A stretch of DNA of 64,000 nucleotides from assembly GCA_963830175.1 (NCBI GenBank), contig CAWHKV010000002.1, forward strand, positions 1,116,001 to 1,180,000, read 5' to 3'. Position 1 is the first letter of the stretch. The number at the start of each line of letters is the position of its first letter. This document shows positions 55,854 to 64,000 of this stretch, piece after piece. Source of the DNA: JBBRBB01 sp963830175. Lineage in GTDB: Bacteria; Bacteroidota; Bacteroidia; Chitinophagales; Chitinophagaceae. The translations under genes were made by a program, and so were the position numbers. Under the pieces are notes generated by a model. The model searched no databases. It saw only the letters and a program-made list of their open reading frames with translations, and was not told the origin of the DNA.

Positions 55854-56854
55854 ATGTTTTATCACGTAAAAGAACTTCAGTTTAACGCAAGGGTATCCAA
55901 GCCAGATCCCGCGTTTGCCACATTGCTCCTGGAACAATTTGGTGGCGCCAATGGGGAACTCGCAGCGGCATTAAGATATTTCGGACAGGCTTTTGGGGCA
56001 AAAAATCCTTATCCGGATAAGTATGATCTGCTGATGGATATCGCCACAGAGGAATTCAGTCATTTGGAAATTGTTGGCGCAACTATTCAAATGTTGCTCA
56101 CCGGCATTAACGGTGATTTAAAAAATGCTGCCGAAAATTCTGAGATCATGCAGTTGCTTGATGGAAAGGCAGCTAAAGAAAACATGATTCACCAGGCAAT
56201 GGTGGCACCACAACTTTTTGTAGGCACTGCAGGTGGACCGGCTTATACCAACAGCCAGGGTGTGCCATGGACGGCAGCTTACATTAATGGCGATGTGCAG
56301 GGCGATCTTACTTCAGACCTTCGTTCTAATGTTGGTGCCGAGACAAGAGCCAAACTGGTATATGAATACCTGCTTCAATTTACTGACGATCCGTATGTAA
56401 AAGAAACACTACGATTTTTAATGACCAGGGAAGTGCCCACTTTCAAATGTTTGAAGCAGCGTTGGAAACTATTCAGCCAAACTTTCCCCCGGGCATTTTA
56501 CAAAGCGACCCGCGGTACAGCAATTTGTACTTTAATATGTCAAGCGGTAATGATTTTACAGGGCCCTGGAATGAGGGAGTAAGTAGCCGCCTTGGAGAAG
56601 AGTTTCAATATATTGAAGATCCCATCAGGCATGTAATGGAAACCAATGGTCTTTTAAATCAGAAGGCAGCAGGTACCGATCGTACTGAAAAAGAAGTGCA
56701 GCAACTAAATAAAACTTTAAGTAAAGAAAGAAGTGCTGAAGTGAATGGTGCATCTTCACCGGGCACGCAGCAATGGAATAAACCAGAAGATGAAGAACCT
56801 GCTGCGCAGGAAGAAAAAACGCAGAAGCCGAAGCAGGAAAAGAAAAAAAATTAA
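55854..56854 (+). pseudogene. Manganese catalase, one frameshift
   Basis: About 333 residues when one G is added near 56430, joining REV-AHFQMFEAALETI. The first part contains the first di-manganese ligand helix ELAAALRYFGQAF and ATEEFSHLEIVG (Glu/His ligands); the second ligand helix (REVAHFQMFEAALE) is reconstructed over the break. The Lys/Glu-rich tail (EEKTQKPKQEKKKN) is low-complexity. The enzyme disproportionates hydrogen peroxide without haem. Followed 7 bp later by a DsbA-family gene. Confidence 0.88.
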
Positions 56855-56861
56855 GGCTGAA

Positions 56862-57638
56862 ATGAATAATGATCATATTGCGGATCAGGTAGAAATTACG
56901 TACTACACTGATCCGCTTTGTTGTTGGAGTTGGGCACTGGAACCGCAGTGGCGCAGGTTCAGGTTTGAATACCAGGAAAATATTTCATGGCGGTATTGCA
57001 TGGGTGGATTAATACCCGCGTGGAAAATTTTACCGATCCTGTTCACTCCATAAGCAGGCCTGCACAAATGGGACCGTTGTGGATGGAGGCTGCACATTTA
57101 TCTGGCATGCCCATTCAAAATAAAATATGGGCATTCGATGCCCCGGCTTCTTCTTACCCTGCCTGCATCGCGGTGAAATGTGCGCAACAACAATCTCACG
57201 CAGCGGGTGAGTATTATCTGCGAAAGCTTCGCGAAGCGGTAATGATTGATGGAAAAAACATTGCAAACCAAAACATTCTTATTCACCTGGCTGAAGAATT
57301 ATCAGCAAACTTCCCATCTGTTTTAAATGTGCAACAATTCATAGCGGATATAAAAAATGATGCGGGAATTGAAAAACTTCGGGAAGACCTCGATGAGGTG
57401 CGTGCTAAAAATATTAAGAGGTTTCCCTCATTGGTTTTTAGGAGGCATGGTCACGAACCGTTGATTTTACAGGGTTACCGCCCTTTCGTGGTTTGGCAGG
57501 ACCTGATGACCAAACTTGCTCCCGACATAAAAAGAAAAGAAATTTCAGACGCTGAAGCCTACCGTTCGTACTGGCCAAAACCTGCTGGAAAGGGAAGTGC
57601 AGGAGTTGCTTACAAAGGCAGCCAACCTTCCCAGATAA
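56862..57638 (+). pseudogene. DsbA-family thioredoxin-like protein, two frameshifts
   Basis: Starting at the Met at 56862 (MNNDHIADQVEITYYTDPL), a DsbA/FrnE-type fold runs for about 258 residues when a G is added near 57022 (GGLIPAW-ENFTDPVHSISRP) and a C removed near 57574 (YWPKLLEREVQELLTKAANLPR, stop at 57638). The active-site region is DPLCCWSWAL, so the usual C-x-x-C is changed to C-C-x-S. FrnE-like proteins protect against oxidative stress, matching the catalase neighbour. Confidence 0.8.
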
Positions 57639-58009
57639 TCATCCAAAACTTCACGGTGAAAGTCGCCCAAATAATTCTCCGGTTTTAATATATCAGAATA
57701 CTTTTCATTAATAGCATGCTGGCTTAAAACATAACAAATACAATTACATCGTAAAGCCCTTAACGTTACATTTTTCATTTAATCTAAATGCAGGCTTTGA
57801 TGAGTCTAGAAATGCGAAACAACAATCCTTTATAAAAAAAAATTTGTTTCTCCAATCAAGGTGTTTCGCCAAATAAGGTTAGATAATAATATAGAAGAAT
57901 CTGCACCGGTTACGAAATACGTTCATGGCGCTGCAAATTTTGTATACGTTCTTGGGTCGGCATCATTAATTTAAATCATTCCTTATATTTAATTATAAAA
58001 TAATAATTT

Positions 58010-59260
58010 ATGAAGTTTCTTTTCACTGTTGCTTATGTAATGCTTTGTGCCATTGGTTTTGGACAGCCTTACCTGGTTGGAGATCGGGTAGATGTATTTG
58101 CTACCGATGGAAAATATTATGCGGCCAATGTTTTAGAATCGGCAAATAACCAGTTGAAAGTACGGTACCTTGGTTTTGGCGCTGATCGGGATGCCTGGTT
58201 GAAAGAAGACGATGTTGTTCGCGGCGGAGCCAGGGGTGATAAGATTATAGTAGTTGCTGCCTCAGGAACTTTTGAGGGAACGATAGAGGAAGTATCGGTC
58301 AACGGATACACCGTGCGATACGAAGGTTACCCGGAAAGTTATTCCCTTACCCGCAGCATGTTCAGTTTTATAAGCTCTCCTTCAGAGAGCAGGAAGAATT
58401 ATGCTCAGAATAGTACAGACACTGTCACGAACACAACTACCCAACCTGTTAAACCTGTGCAACCCGTTACCACAACTGCAAATGGCACATATCTGCCAGG
58501 GACTAAATTGCTTGGTCTTGAGGGTACTACCTGGTATGCGGCAACTGTAAAGGAATTTACGAATGGTAAGTATTTGGTAAAATGGGACGACTATAATTCT
58601 GAAGCATGGCTTACTGCCGACCAGGTAAAACTTAAACCAACACTTCCTGCCGATAAAGCCGGTGTAACAAATGGAAAAGTGTACCTGCGTAGCATGAGGT
58701 GGATAGCAACAGGAAATACCGAATTAAGCTGGTTTTTCCTGGGAGACAATGGCCTTATTATCGTTAATCCAAAATTTGGGCTTAACCCGGTTAACCCCAA
58801 TCTTGAGCAGGTTAATAATTACATTAATGTGGGATTATACACTATTGGGAAAGGTACGCTTGATGTGAAATGGCTAAACGGAAAGACCACCTCGTACGGA
58901 ATGAAAACAAGGGATGGAGACATCATTGAACTGGATGCCGGGGGCATTATGGTACGTCAGAAAGGTTTGCCGGGAAACTTTAAACTGAATGGAACATACC
59001 AGGGAAGTATATCACTTGGAGAAGTTAGCAGCAGTGCAACCTATACGTTTCGAACCGACGGAACAGTGAGTGTAAATTATATGGGTACCGCTGCACAGGG
59101 GCGTGCTGAAAATAATAAACAAGGTAAATATTACATAAAGGGAACCAATTTGGAAATGTCGTTCACCGACGGTACTAATATAATTGCAAATATTGGAACT
59201 GCTGATGGTACCGCCAATAGTAATATCGTTATAAACAATACCTGGTTTACAAAATTGTAA
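58010..59260 (+). CDS. Secreted protein with three Tudor/agenet-like barrel repeats
   Basis: 416 residues with a signal peptide. Three similar SH3-like segments occur at about 20-66 (GDRVDVFATDGKYYAANVL, WLKEDDV), 74-115 (GDKIIVVAASGTFEGTIEEV, YEGYPESYSL) and 160-206 (GTKLLGLEGTTWYAATVKEF, VKWDDYNSEAWL). A Thr/Pro-rich linker joins the second and third. The C-terminal 190 residues are an unrecognised beta domain. Tudor and agenet folds bind methylated peptides in eukaryotes; in an exported bacterial protein the ligand is unknown. The 370 bp before it (57639-58009) hold no clear gene. Confidence 0.7.
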   Translation: MKFLFTVAYVMLCAIGFGQPYLVGDRVDVFATDGKYYAANVLESANNQLKVRYLGFGADRDAWLKEDDVVRGGARGDKIIVVAASGTFEGTIEEVSVNGYTVRYEGYPESYSLTRSMFSFISSPSESRKNYAQNSTDTVTNTTTQPVKPVQPVTTTANGTYLPGTKLLGLEGTTWYAATVKEFTNGKYLVKWDDYNSEAWLTADQVKLKPTLPADKAGVTNGKVYLRSMRWIATGNTELSWFFLGDNGLIIVNPKFGLNPVNPNLEQVNNYINVGLYTIGKGTLDVKWLNGKTTSYGMKTRDGDIIELDAGGIMVRQKGLPGNFKLNGTYQGSISLGEVSSSATYTFRTDGTVSVNYMGTAAQGRAENNKQGKYYIKGTNLEMSFTDGTNIIANIGTADGTANSNIVINNTWFTKL

Positions 59261-59450
59261 ATATGCTTACGGTATGGTTGTCATGAGTTCACCTTAAATT
59301 CTGCATGTTGTAAAAGGGAGAATGATCTGTAAATTCTTGCCCTCTATGAAAACCATAGCTGCCTGTTAATTATGCAGCATGTTTTAATTAAAAAATTGCC
59401 TGGCAGTCCGGGCTGTTATTTAAGTATTTTTATTACCTAAAAATCTTTTA

Positions 59451-61862
59451 ATGAAAGCATTGCTCCTGTTATTATTATGCCTTCCTTTTACATCAAAGTC
59501 ACAATCATTACCATCCATCGAAGAAAAAACAAAAACCCTGAAATCGTACCCCGGTTTTTTTAAATTCTATTGGGATGACAGCGAGGGAAAAATATGGCTC
59601 GAAATAAACAAACTCGACTCAGAGATCTTATATCAAACCTCGCTACCTGCAGGCTTAGGATCGAATGATGTGGGCTTAGACCGCGGTCTGTTGGGCAATA
59701 CTTCCGTAGTTAAATTTACGCGTGTAGGAAATAAGGTTTTGATGATTGAAAAAAATTATACCTACCGTGCTGTAACAAACAATGCAGCAGAAAAAAGGGC
59801 AGTCGAACAATCTTTTGCACAGTCAACATTATGGGGTTTTACGGCAGAAGCCGAAAGTAAAAACAGTGTGTTAGTTGATGCTTCAGCTTTTTTAATGCGG
59901 GATGCCATGCATATTTCTAATACGCTTCAAAAAACCAAACAGGGCGTATATACTATTGATCCAACACGGTCAGCCATGTACCTGGCGGGTACAAAAAATT
60001 TTCCGCTGAATACTGAATTTGAAGCAAGCGTAACCTTCATTACAAAAGATGTAACACCCGGCGATTATGTGGCTTCTGTGGCACCTTCCGGCGATGCTGT
60101 TACATTGCGCATACATCATTCATTTGTTCAGTTACCCGATAATAATTATCAGCCAAGAGCTTTCGACGCTCGTTCAGGATTTATTCCCCTCTCCTATTTC
60201 GATTATAGCACGCCCGTTACTGAGCCACTTCATAAATCTTTCATCATCCGGCACAGGCTACAAAAGAAAGATCCATCCGCGGCAATCAGCGAACCGGTAA
60301 AACCGATTGTGTATTATTTAGACAATGGAACTCCCGAACCCATTCGAAGTGCTTTGCTTGAAGGTGCGCAATGGTGGAACCAGGCCTTCGAAGCTGCAGG
60401 ATATAAAAATGCATTCCAGGTAAAAATATTACCCGATGATGCTGACCCCATGGATATACGTTATAACATGATTAACTGGGTGCACCGTTCTACAAGGGGA
60501 TGGTCATATGGTTATGCAGTTGTTGACCCGCGTACCGGGGAAATTATTAAAGGCAATGTAACCCTGGGTTCACTGCGTGTACGCCAGGATTATTTAATTG
60601 CACAAGGGCTTTTAGCGCCTTTTGAAAACGGAATACCCGCAGATAACAAGATGCTCCAAATGTCGCTGCAAAGACTTAAACAACTGGCAGCACATGAAGT
60701 GGGACATACCATCGGTTTAATGCATAATTATATATCCAGCGCGCAAAACAGGGCAAGTGTAATGGACTATCCGCCACCTGTAGTTAGCATAAATACTAAT
60801 GGAGAATTAGACCTCGCAAATGCTTATACGAAGCAGATAGGCGATTGGGATAAAGTTACCATTGCATATGGCTACTCCGATTTCCCCACAGGCACAAATG
60901 AAGCAGCAGCTTTAGATAAAATAATTGCAGATGCAGCAAAGAATGGCTTAACTTTTATTTCAGACCGCGATGCAAGAGACCCCGGTGGTTTACACCCTGC
61001 GGCACATTTATGGGATGTGGGTGAAGATGCGGTTCAGGGTTTAAAAGATATACTGAAAGTGCGCGAAAAAGCATTAGCGCAATTTGGAGAAAACAATATT
61101 GTAAAGGGTACGCCAATGGCATTGCTCGAAGATGTATTGGTGCCCATATATTTATTTCACCGGTACCAGGTAGAAGCTGTGGTTAAGCAGGTAGGTGGCA
61201 TGAACTATACCTACGCTTTAAAAGGTGACGGGCAAATGATAACCGAGCCGCTTACAAAGCAGCAACAATTATCCGCATTACATGCGGTTGCTGATTGCAT
61301 GGATCCTCATGCATTGGCAATTCCTGAAAAGATCACTAAACTTATTCCGCCCCGGCCGGAGGGTTACGATTACAACAGGGAATTATTTAACCGTCGCACC
61401 GGTCTGTCGTTCGACCCGCTTGCCGCTGCTGAAACGGCAGCCGATTTACCCTTGTCACTTTTATTTAACCCGTCACGATTAAACAGGATGGTTCAAAACC
61501 AGGTAATAAACGATGGATTGGGTATAGATGAAATGATTAATGTGCTGGTAAATAAAACATGGAAAGCACCGCGCTTAAAGGGTTTGGAAGGATTAATCCT
61601 TCAACAGAATGAACAGTTGTTGCTGACTTATTTAATGGGTGCAGCTTTAAACTCAGATATATCTTTTGCTACCCATGCAGCAGTTATAGAAGGAATTGAA
61701 GAAATAAAAAATTATGCTACCAAACAATTGCCATCTGCAAGTGGTGCAACAAAAGGATATTTACTGTTAACACTCGATAGAATTAAAAACCGGAAAGATG
61801 AAAAGCCATTCATACCCGAGCCCATACCGCCGGGATCGCCCATTGGTTGTGATATGGATTAA
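59451..61862 (+). CDS. Secreted zinc-dependent metzincin metalloprotease (DUF5117/DUF5118 type)
   Basis: 803 residues with a signal peptide. HEVGHTIGLMHNY near 416 matches HExxHxxxxxH with three zinc ligands and a catalytic Glu; ASVMDYP 20 residues later is the Met-turn of metzincins. Flanking regions with LYQTSLPAGLGSNDVGLDRG (abbreviated) and RGWSYGYAVVDPRTGEI are shared by bacterial zinc-dependent metalloproteases in this class. It could digest proteins or glycoproteins outside the cell; substrate unknown. Confidence 0.9.
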   Translation: MKALLLLLLCLPFTSKSQSLPSIEEKTKTLKSYPGFFKFYWDDSEGKIWLEINKLDSEILYQTSLPAGLGSNDVGLDRGLLGNTSVVKFTRVGNKVLMIEKNYTYRAVTNNAAEKRAVEQSFAQSTLWGFTAEAESKNSVLVDASAFLMRDAMHISNTLQKTKQGVYTIDPTRSAMYLAGTKNFPLNTEFEASVTFITKDVTPGDYVASVAPSGDAVTLRIHHSFVQLPDNNYQPRAFDARSGFIPLSYFDYSTPVTEPLHKSFIIRHRLQKKDPSAAISEPVKPIVYYLDNGTPEPIRSALLEGAQWWNQAFEAAGYKNAFQVKILPDDADPMDIRYNMINWVHRSTRGWSYGYAVVDPRTGEIIKGNVTLGSLRVRQDYLIAQGLLAPFENGIPADNKMLQMSLQRLKQLAAHEVGHTIGLMHNYISSAQNRASVMDYPPPVVSINTNGELDLANAYTKQIGDWDKVTIAYGYSDFPTGTNEAAALDKIIADAAKNGLTFISDRDARDPGGLHPAAHLWDVGEDAVQGLKDILKVREKALAQFGENNIVKGTPMALLEDVLVPIYLFHRYQVEAVVKQVGGMNYTYALKGDGQMITEPLTKQQQLSALHAVADCMDPHALAIPEKITKLIPPRPEGYDYNRELFNRRTGLSFDPLAAAETAADLPLSLLFNPSRLNRMVQNQVINDGLGIDEMINVLVNKTWKAPRLKGLEGLILQQNEQLLLTYLMGAALNSDISFATHAAVIEGIEEIKNYATKQLPSASGATKGYLLLTLDRIKNRKDEKPFIPEPIPPGSPIGCDMD

Positions 61863-61892
61863 GAATGTTTGTTTAAAGTTGTAAGCAGCCGG

Positions 61893-62280
61893 TTAACCTT
61901 TGGTCTTTTCGATCATATGATCTATTACCAAACTATGTTCGTGCTGGGGACTAAACAAAACCATTTCAGCATCTTCATTTATCAACACATTATGCCCGGG
62001 TGGCCAGTAAAACAAATCGTTGCCGTTCACCACTTCCTGTTTGCCCTCGGCATTAGTGGTGGTAACCTTTCCACTGAGTAAGTAACCCCAGTGCGGGCTT
62101 TGGCAAAGATTGCCTTCAAGACCCATAAAAAGTGGCGTTGTATCAACTCCTGCAGACAAGACTAAAATATTCACCACTTATTTTTCCTAATCCTGTTGCA
62201 TCTCCAAAATCTTTTTTTTGACGAAGCACCGCACCGGGTATATCCAGCTTTACCGGGATATTCTCTTTGGTAATTTTCAT
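61893..62280 (-). pseudogene. Cupin-domain protein, one frameshift
   Basis: Reading from the ATG at 62280 (MKITKENIPVKLDIPGAV) and correcting one base near 62150 gives about 128 residues: KISGEYFSLSAGVDTTPLF, CQSPHWGYLLSGKVT, YWPPGHNVLINEDAEMVLFSP. The HWGYLLSG and PPGH motifs are cupin signatures. Likely a small sugar- or metal-binding protein; function unknown. It faces a possible operator. Confidence 0.78.
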
Positions 62281-62429
62281 GGTCGTTAAGTTTAATAGTT
62301 TAAAAAGTAAAATTTAAAAACAGTATTAGCTTTAAGGTTAGTTTAGAAGGTAACCATTTTTTTACACACCATCCTTTCGTATGGTTTTGCAAATCTTTCT
62401 TCAGGATGCTAATTGAAAAATTTAATGTA

Positions 62430-62447
62430 ATACGAAAAATTTCGTAT
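62430..62447. promoter_or_regulatory. Inverted repeat ATACGAAA-AA-TTTCGTAT upstream of the putative peptidase gene
   Basis: Eight-base perfect arms separated by two bases end 19 bp before the start codon at 62467. A further TTTCGTATG lies at 62385-62393 in the same 186-bp divergent spacer, so a regulator may bind both. No regulator gene lies next to it. Confidence 0.45.
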
Positions 62448-62466
62448 GTTAGTATAAACTTTAATA

Positions 62467-63468
62467 ATGAAAGCAATTATTTCGCTAATTCTTCTTATTT
62501 CATTTTTACCATCCTACTCCCAGCCGAAACCGGTAATGCGATACGAAGACAAAATAAGAATCAGGGAGTCTATGACCATCTCCTCAAAATTTGGAGATAA
62601 ATTATTTGAAGGTTTTAGTAATATTCCCTTTGCATTTATTTTAATTACTGACAGTGTAGAGTATTTAATCAATCATCCAAATCCATCACCTGACTTTACA
62701 TTATTGGGATATGATGACATTTTAAAAACCAATATTTTTTATAGAAGCACCATATACAACAAACACTTTCTGGCAACCTTCCCGGCTGTGAACGGCCTTA
62801 GTTGTATTGTTGCAGGCACCCCGGAAAATACCAATACGAATTCATCAGCATGGGTAATAACCATGCTTCATGAACATTTTCATCAATATCAAAACGCTTA
62901 TCATGATTATTTTATAAGCGTAAATGAACTTGACCTTTCAGGGGGCGATCAAACGGGAATGTGGATGCTCAACTACCCCTTTCCTTACGACAGTTTACCG
63001 GTAACAAATCAGTATAAAGCCTATACAGAAGCATTATATAATACTGTACTCAACCGAAATAATAAAACATATAATTCATACCTAAAGCAATATTTAATTG
63101 AACGGGAAAAATTTAAGCAGGTTTTAAAACCTGCTGATTATCGTTACTTCTCTTTTCAGATATGGCAGGAAGGGCTGGCAAGATTTACAGAATACAATTT
63201 TTTACAGCTGCTTAAAAATTATAAACCATCTAAAGAGATGGCTGCATTACCTGATTTTGTTTCTTTTGAAAAAATAAAAACTGCCATGTACCAAACCGAA
63301 ACTGAAAATCTTATAAAAAATGAACTCAAACAAACACAAAGAGTTTCGTTTTATTCTGTTGGCTTTGCCGAAGGTATTGTATTAGATAAAAGCAACAAGA
63401 GGTGGCGAAAAAATTATATGGCAGATAAATTTTTCATTGAACACTATTTTAAAAAATACAATTTTTGA
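62467..63468 (+). CDS. Putative secreted zincin metallopeptidase-like protein
   Basis: 333 residues with a signal peptide ending near SYSQ. HEHFHQY (residues 135-141) fits HExxH, with Glu136 as possible catalytic residue; WQEGLARFTEYN near 233-244 contains a Glu at 235 that could be the third zinc ligand, as in gluzincins. No family is recognised, and the spacing is about 96 residues between ligands. It stands next to the divergent cupin gene and has an inverted repeat immediately upstream. Confidence 0.6.
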   Translation: MKAIISLILLISFLPSYSQPKPVMRYEDKIRIRESMTISSKFGDKLFEGFSNIPFAFILITDSVEYLINHPNPSPDFTLLGYDDILKTNIFYRSTIYNKHFLATFPAVNGLSCIVAGTPENTNTNSSAWVITMLHEHFHQYQNAYHDYFISVNELDLSGGDQTGMWMLNYPFPYDSLPVTNQYKAYTEALYNTVLNRNNKTYNSYLKQYLIEREKFKQVLKPADYRYFSFQIWQEGLARFTEYNFLQLLKNYKPSKEMAALPDFVSFEKIKTAMYQTETENLIKNELKQTQRVSFYSVGFAEGIVLDKSNKRWRKNYMADKFFIEHYFKKYNF

Positions 63469-63602
63469 TGCTTATTAACCTTGTAAAACATACATTGGAA
63501 CGCAATGCAAATCAGGATAAAAATAAAAATGTAACTGTGCACAACGCACCATTTCAACCTTGTTTGCGAAAACCGTAGTGATCAAATAACAATAAAAACT
63601 TC

Positions 63603-64000
63603 ATGATGATTTCAACAAACTTCAGCCATTTAAAAGCGATGTATATAAACTGCACGCTTAAAAGATCCCCTGAGACCAGCCATACACACGCTTTAATGAA
63701 CATCTCTAAAAACATCATGGTTAAAGAGAAAGTTTCTGTTGATGAAATACGTTTTGTAGATCATGACGTGCCAAATGGTGTGTACCCCGACATGACTGAA
63801 CACAATTATAAAGTGGATGAATGGCCTGCCTTATATAAACGAATTATGAATGCCGATATACTCATTGTTGGCTCACCGATCTGGCTGGGCGAAAAGTCTT
63901 CTATCGCTCAAAAACTAATTGAGCGTTTGTATGGCATGAGCAGTAAACAAAATGATAAAGGGCAGTATATTTTTTATGGTAAAGTAGGCGGGTGTGTTAT
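63603..64000 (+). CDS. Flavodoxin-like NAD(P)H-dependent reductase (runs off right edge)
   Basis: The first 132 residues of a flavodoxin-fold protein from the ATG at 63603 (a second Met follows at once). LKAMYINCTLKRSPETSHT is the phosphate-binding FMN loop, and ADILIVGSPIWLGEKSS is the second FMN loop of NAD(P)H-dependent FMN reductases/flavodoxins. Cytoplasmic; redox partner unknown. Confidence 0.85.
   Translation, partial: MMISTNFSHLKAMYINCTLKRSPETSHTHALMNISKNIMVKEKVSVDEIRFVDHDVPNGVYPDMTEHNYKVDEWPALYKRIMNADILIVGSPIWLGEKSSIAQKLIERLYGMSSKQNDKGQYIFYGKVGGCV

Noticed and set aside
57545..57778. Minus-strand open frame of 77 codons overlapping the DsbA gene end
   Set aside because: It overlaps the corrected 3' end of the DsbA gene by more than 90 bp, has no recognisable motif and no promoter; treated as chance.
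1..64000. tRNA, rRNA, CRISPR array, insertion sequence, prophage or conjugation genes
   Set aside because: No T-loop/acceptor pattern, spaced direct repeats, transposase or integrase motifs were seen; absence by eye is not proof for tRNAs.

Overview
The window looks like a chromosomal segment of a Bacteroidota bacterium, most likely a Chitinophagaceae-type soil or freshwater organism. Evidence: type IX secretion (T9SS) C-terminal domains of types A and B, a type-B ribosomal protein L31, signal-peptide and lipoprotein glycan enzymes, AT-rich spacers, and two promoters matching the Bacteroidetes TTTG/TAnnTTTG consensus. I saw no rRNA, tRNA, CRISPR array or insertion sequence.

Positions 1-37071 form a large glycan-degradation locus, mostly on the minus strand. 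It carries three GH92 alpha-mannosidase-family enzymes, a divergent GH38-like enzyme, a GH97 enzyme, a sialate O-acetylesterase fused to a GH130-like domain (running off the left edge), a second T9SS-exported sialate-esterase-like protein, an SGNH hydrolase, an alpha/beta esterase, two S1 sulfatases, a BNR (sialidase-like) lipoprotein, a cytochrome c-PQQ sugar dehydrogenase, a glutaminase-A-like protein and three secreted propeller proteins of unknown function. A LacI-type regulator, an orphan ECF sigma factor and a SatP-type acetate transporter lie inside it. No SusC/SusD pair is present. The enzyme mix suggests sulfated and/or acetylated mannose-rich glycans, plausibly N-glycans. A short AT-rich interlude (30.7-32.9 kb) holds a YbjQ-zinc-ribbon protein, TspO and a YCII-like protein.

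Positions 37.2-43.9 kb on the plus strand extend the theme: a GntP permease, a GNAT acetyltransferase, a ChbG/YdjC-like deacetylase, a lipoprotein, then a tightly overlapping set of small protein, MFS transporter, aspartylglucosaminidase and CutC. Aspartylglucosaminidase removes the GlcNAc-Asn stub of N-glycans, which fits the upstream mannosidases.

Positions 43.9-64 kb are mainly housekeeping and mixed genes: YitT, SerA, L31, a cystathionine-gamma-synthase-family enzyme, MiaA, a sigma-54-type response regulator, a TonB-dependent receptor, PDH E1-beta, a T9SS type-B PKD protein, Mn-catalase, a DsbA-family protein, a Tudor-like-repeat secreted protein, a metzincin, a cupin, a putative HExxH protein and a flavodoxin-like reductase running off the right edge.

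Two window-wide patterns stand out. At least sixteen single-base frameshifts, nearly all at short homopolymers, break otherwise well-preserved genes and look more like sequencing indels than decay. A short interspersed repeat with the palindromic core TGCGACGCA occurs four times in intergenic DNA.
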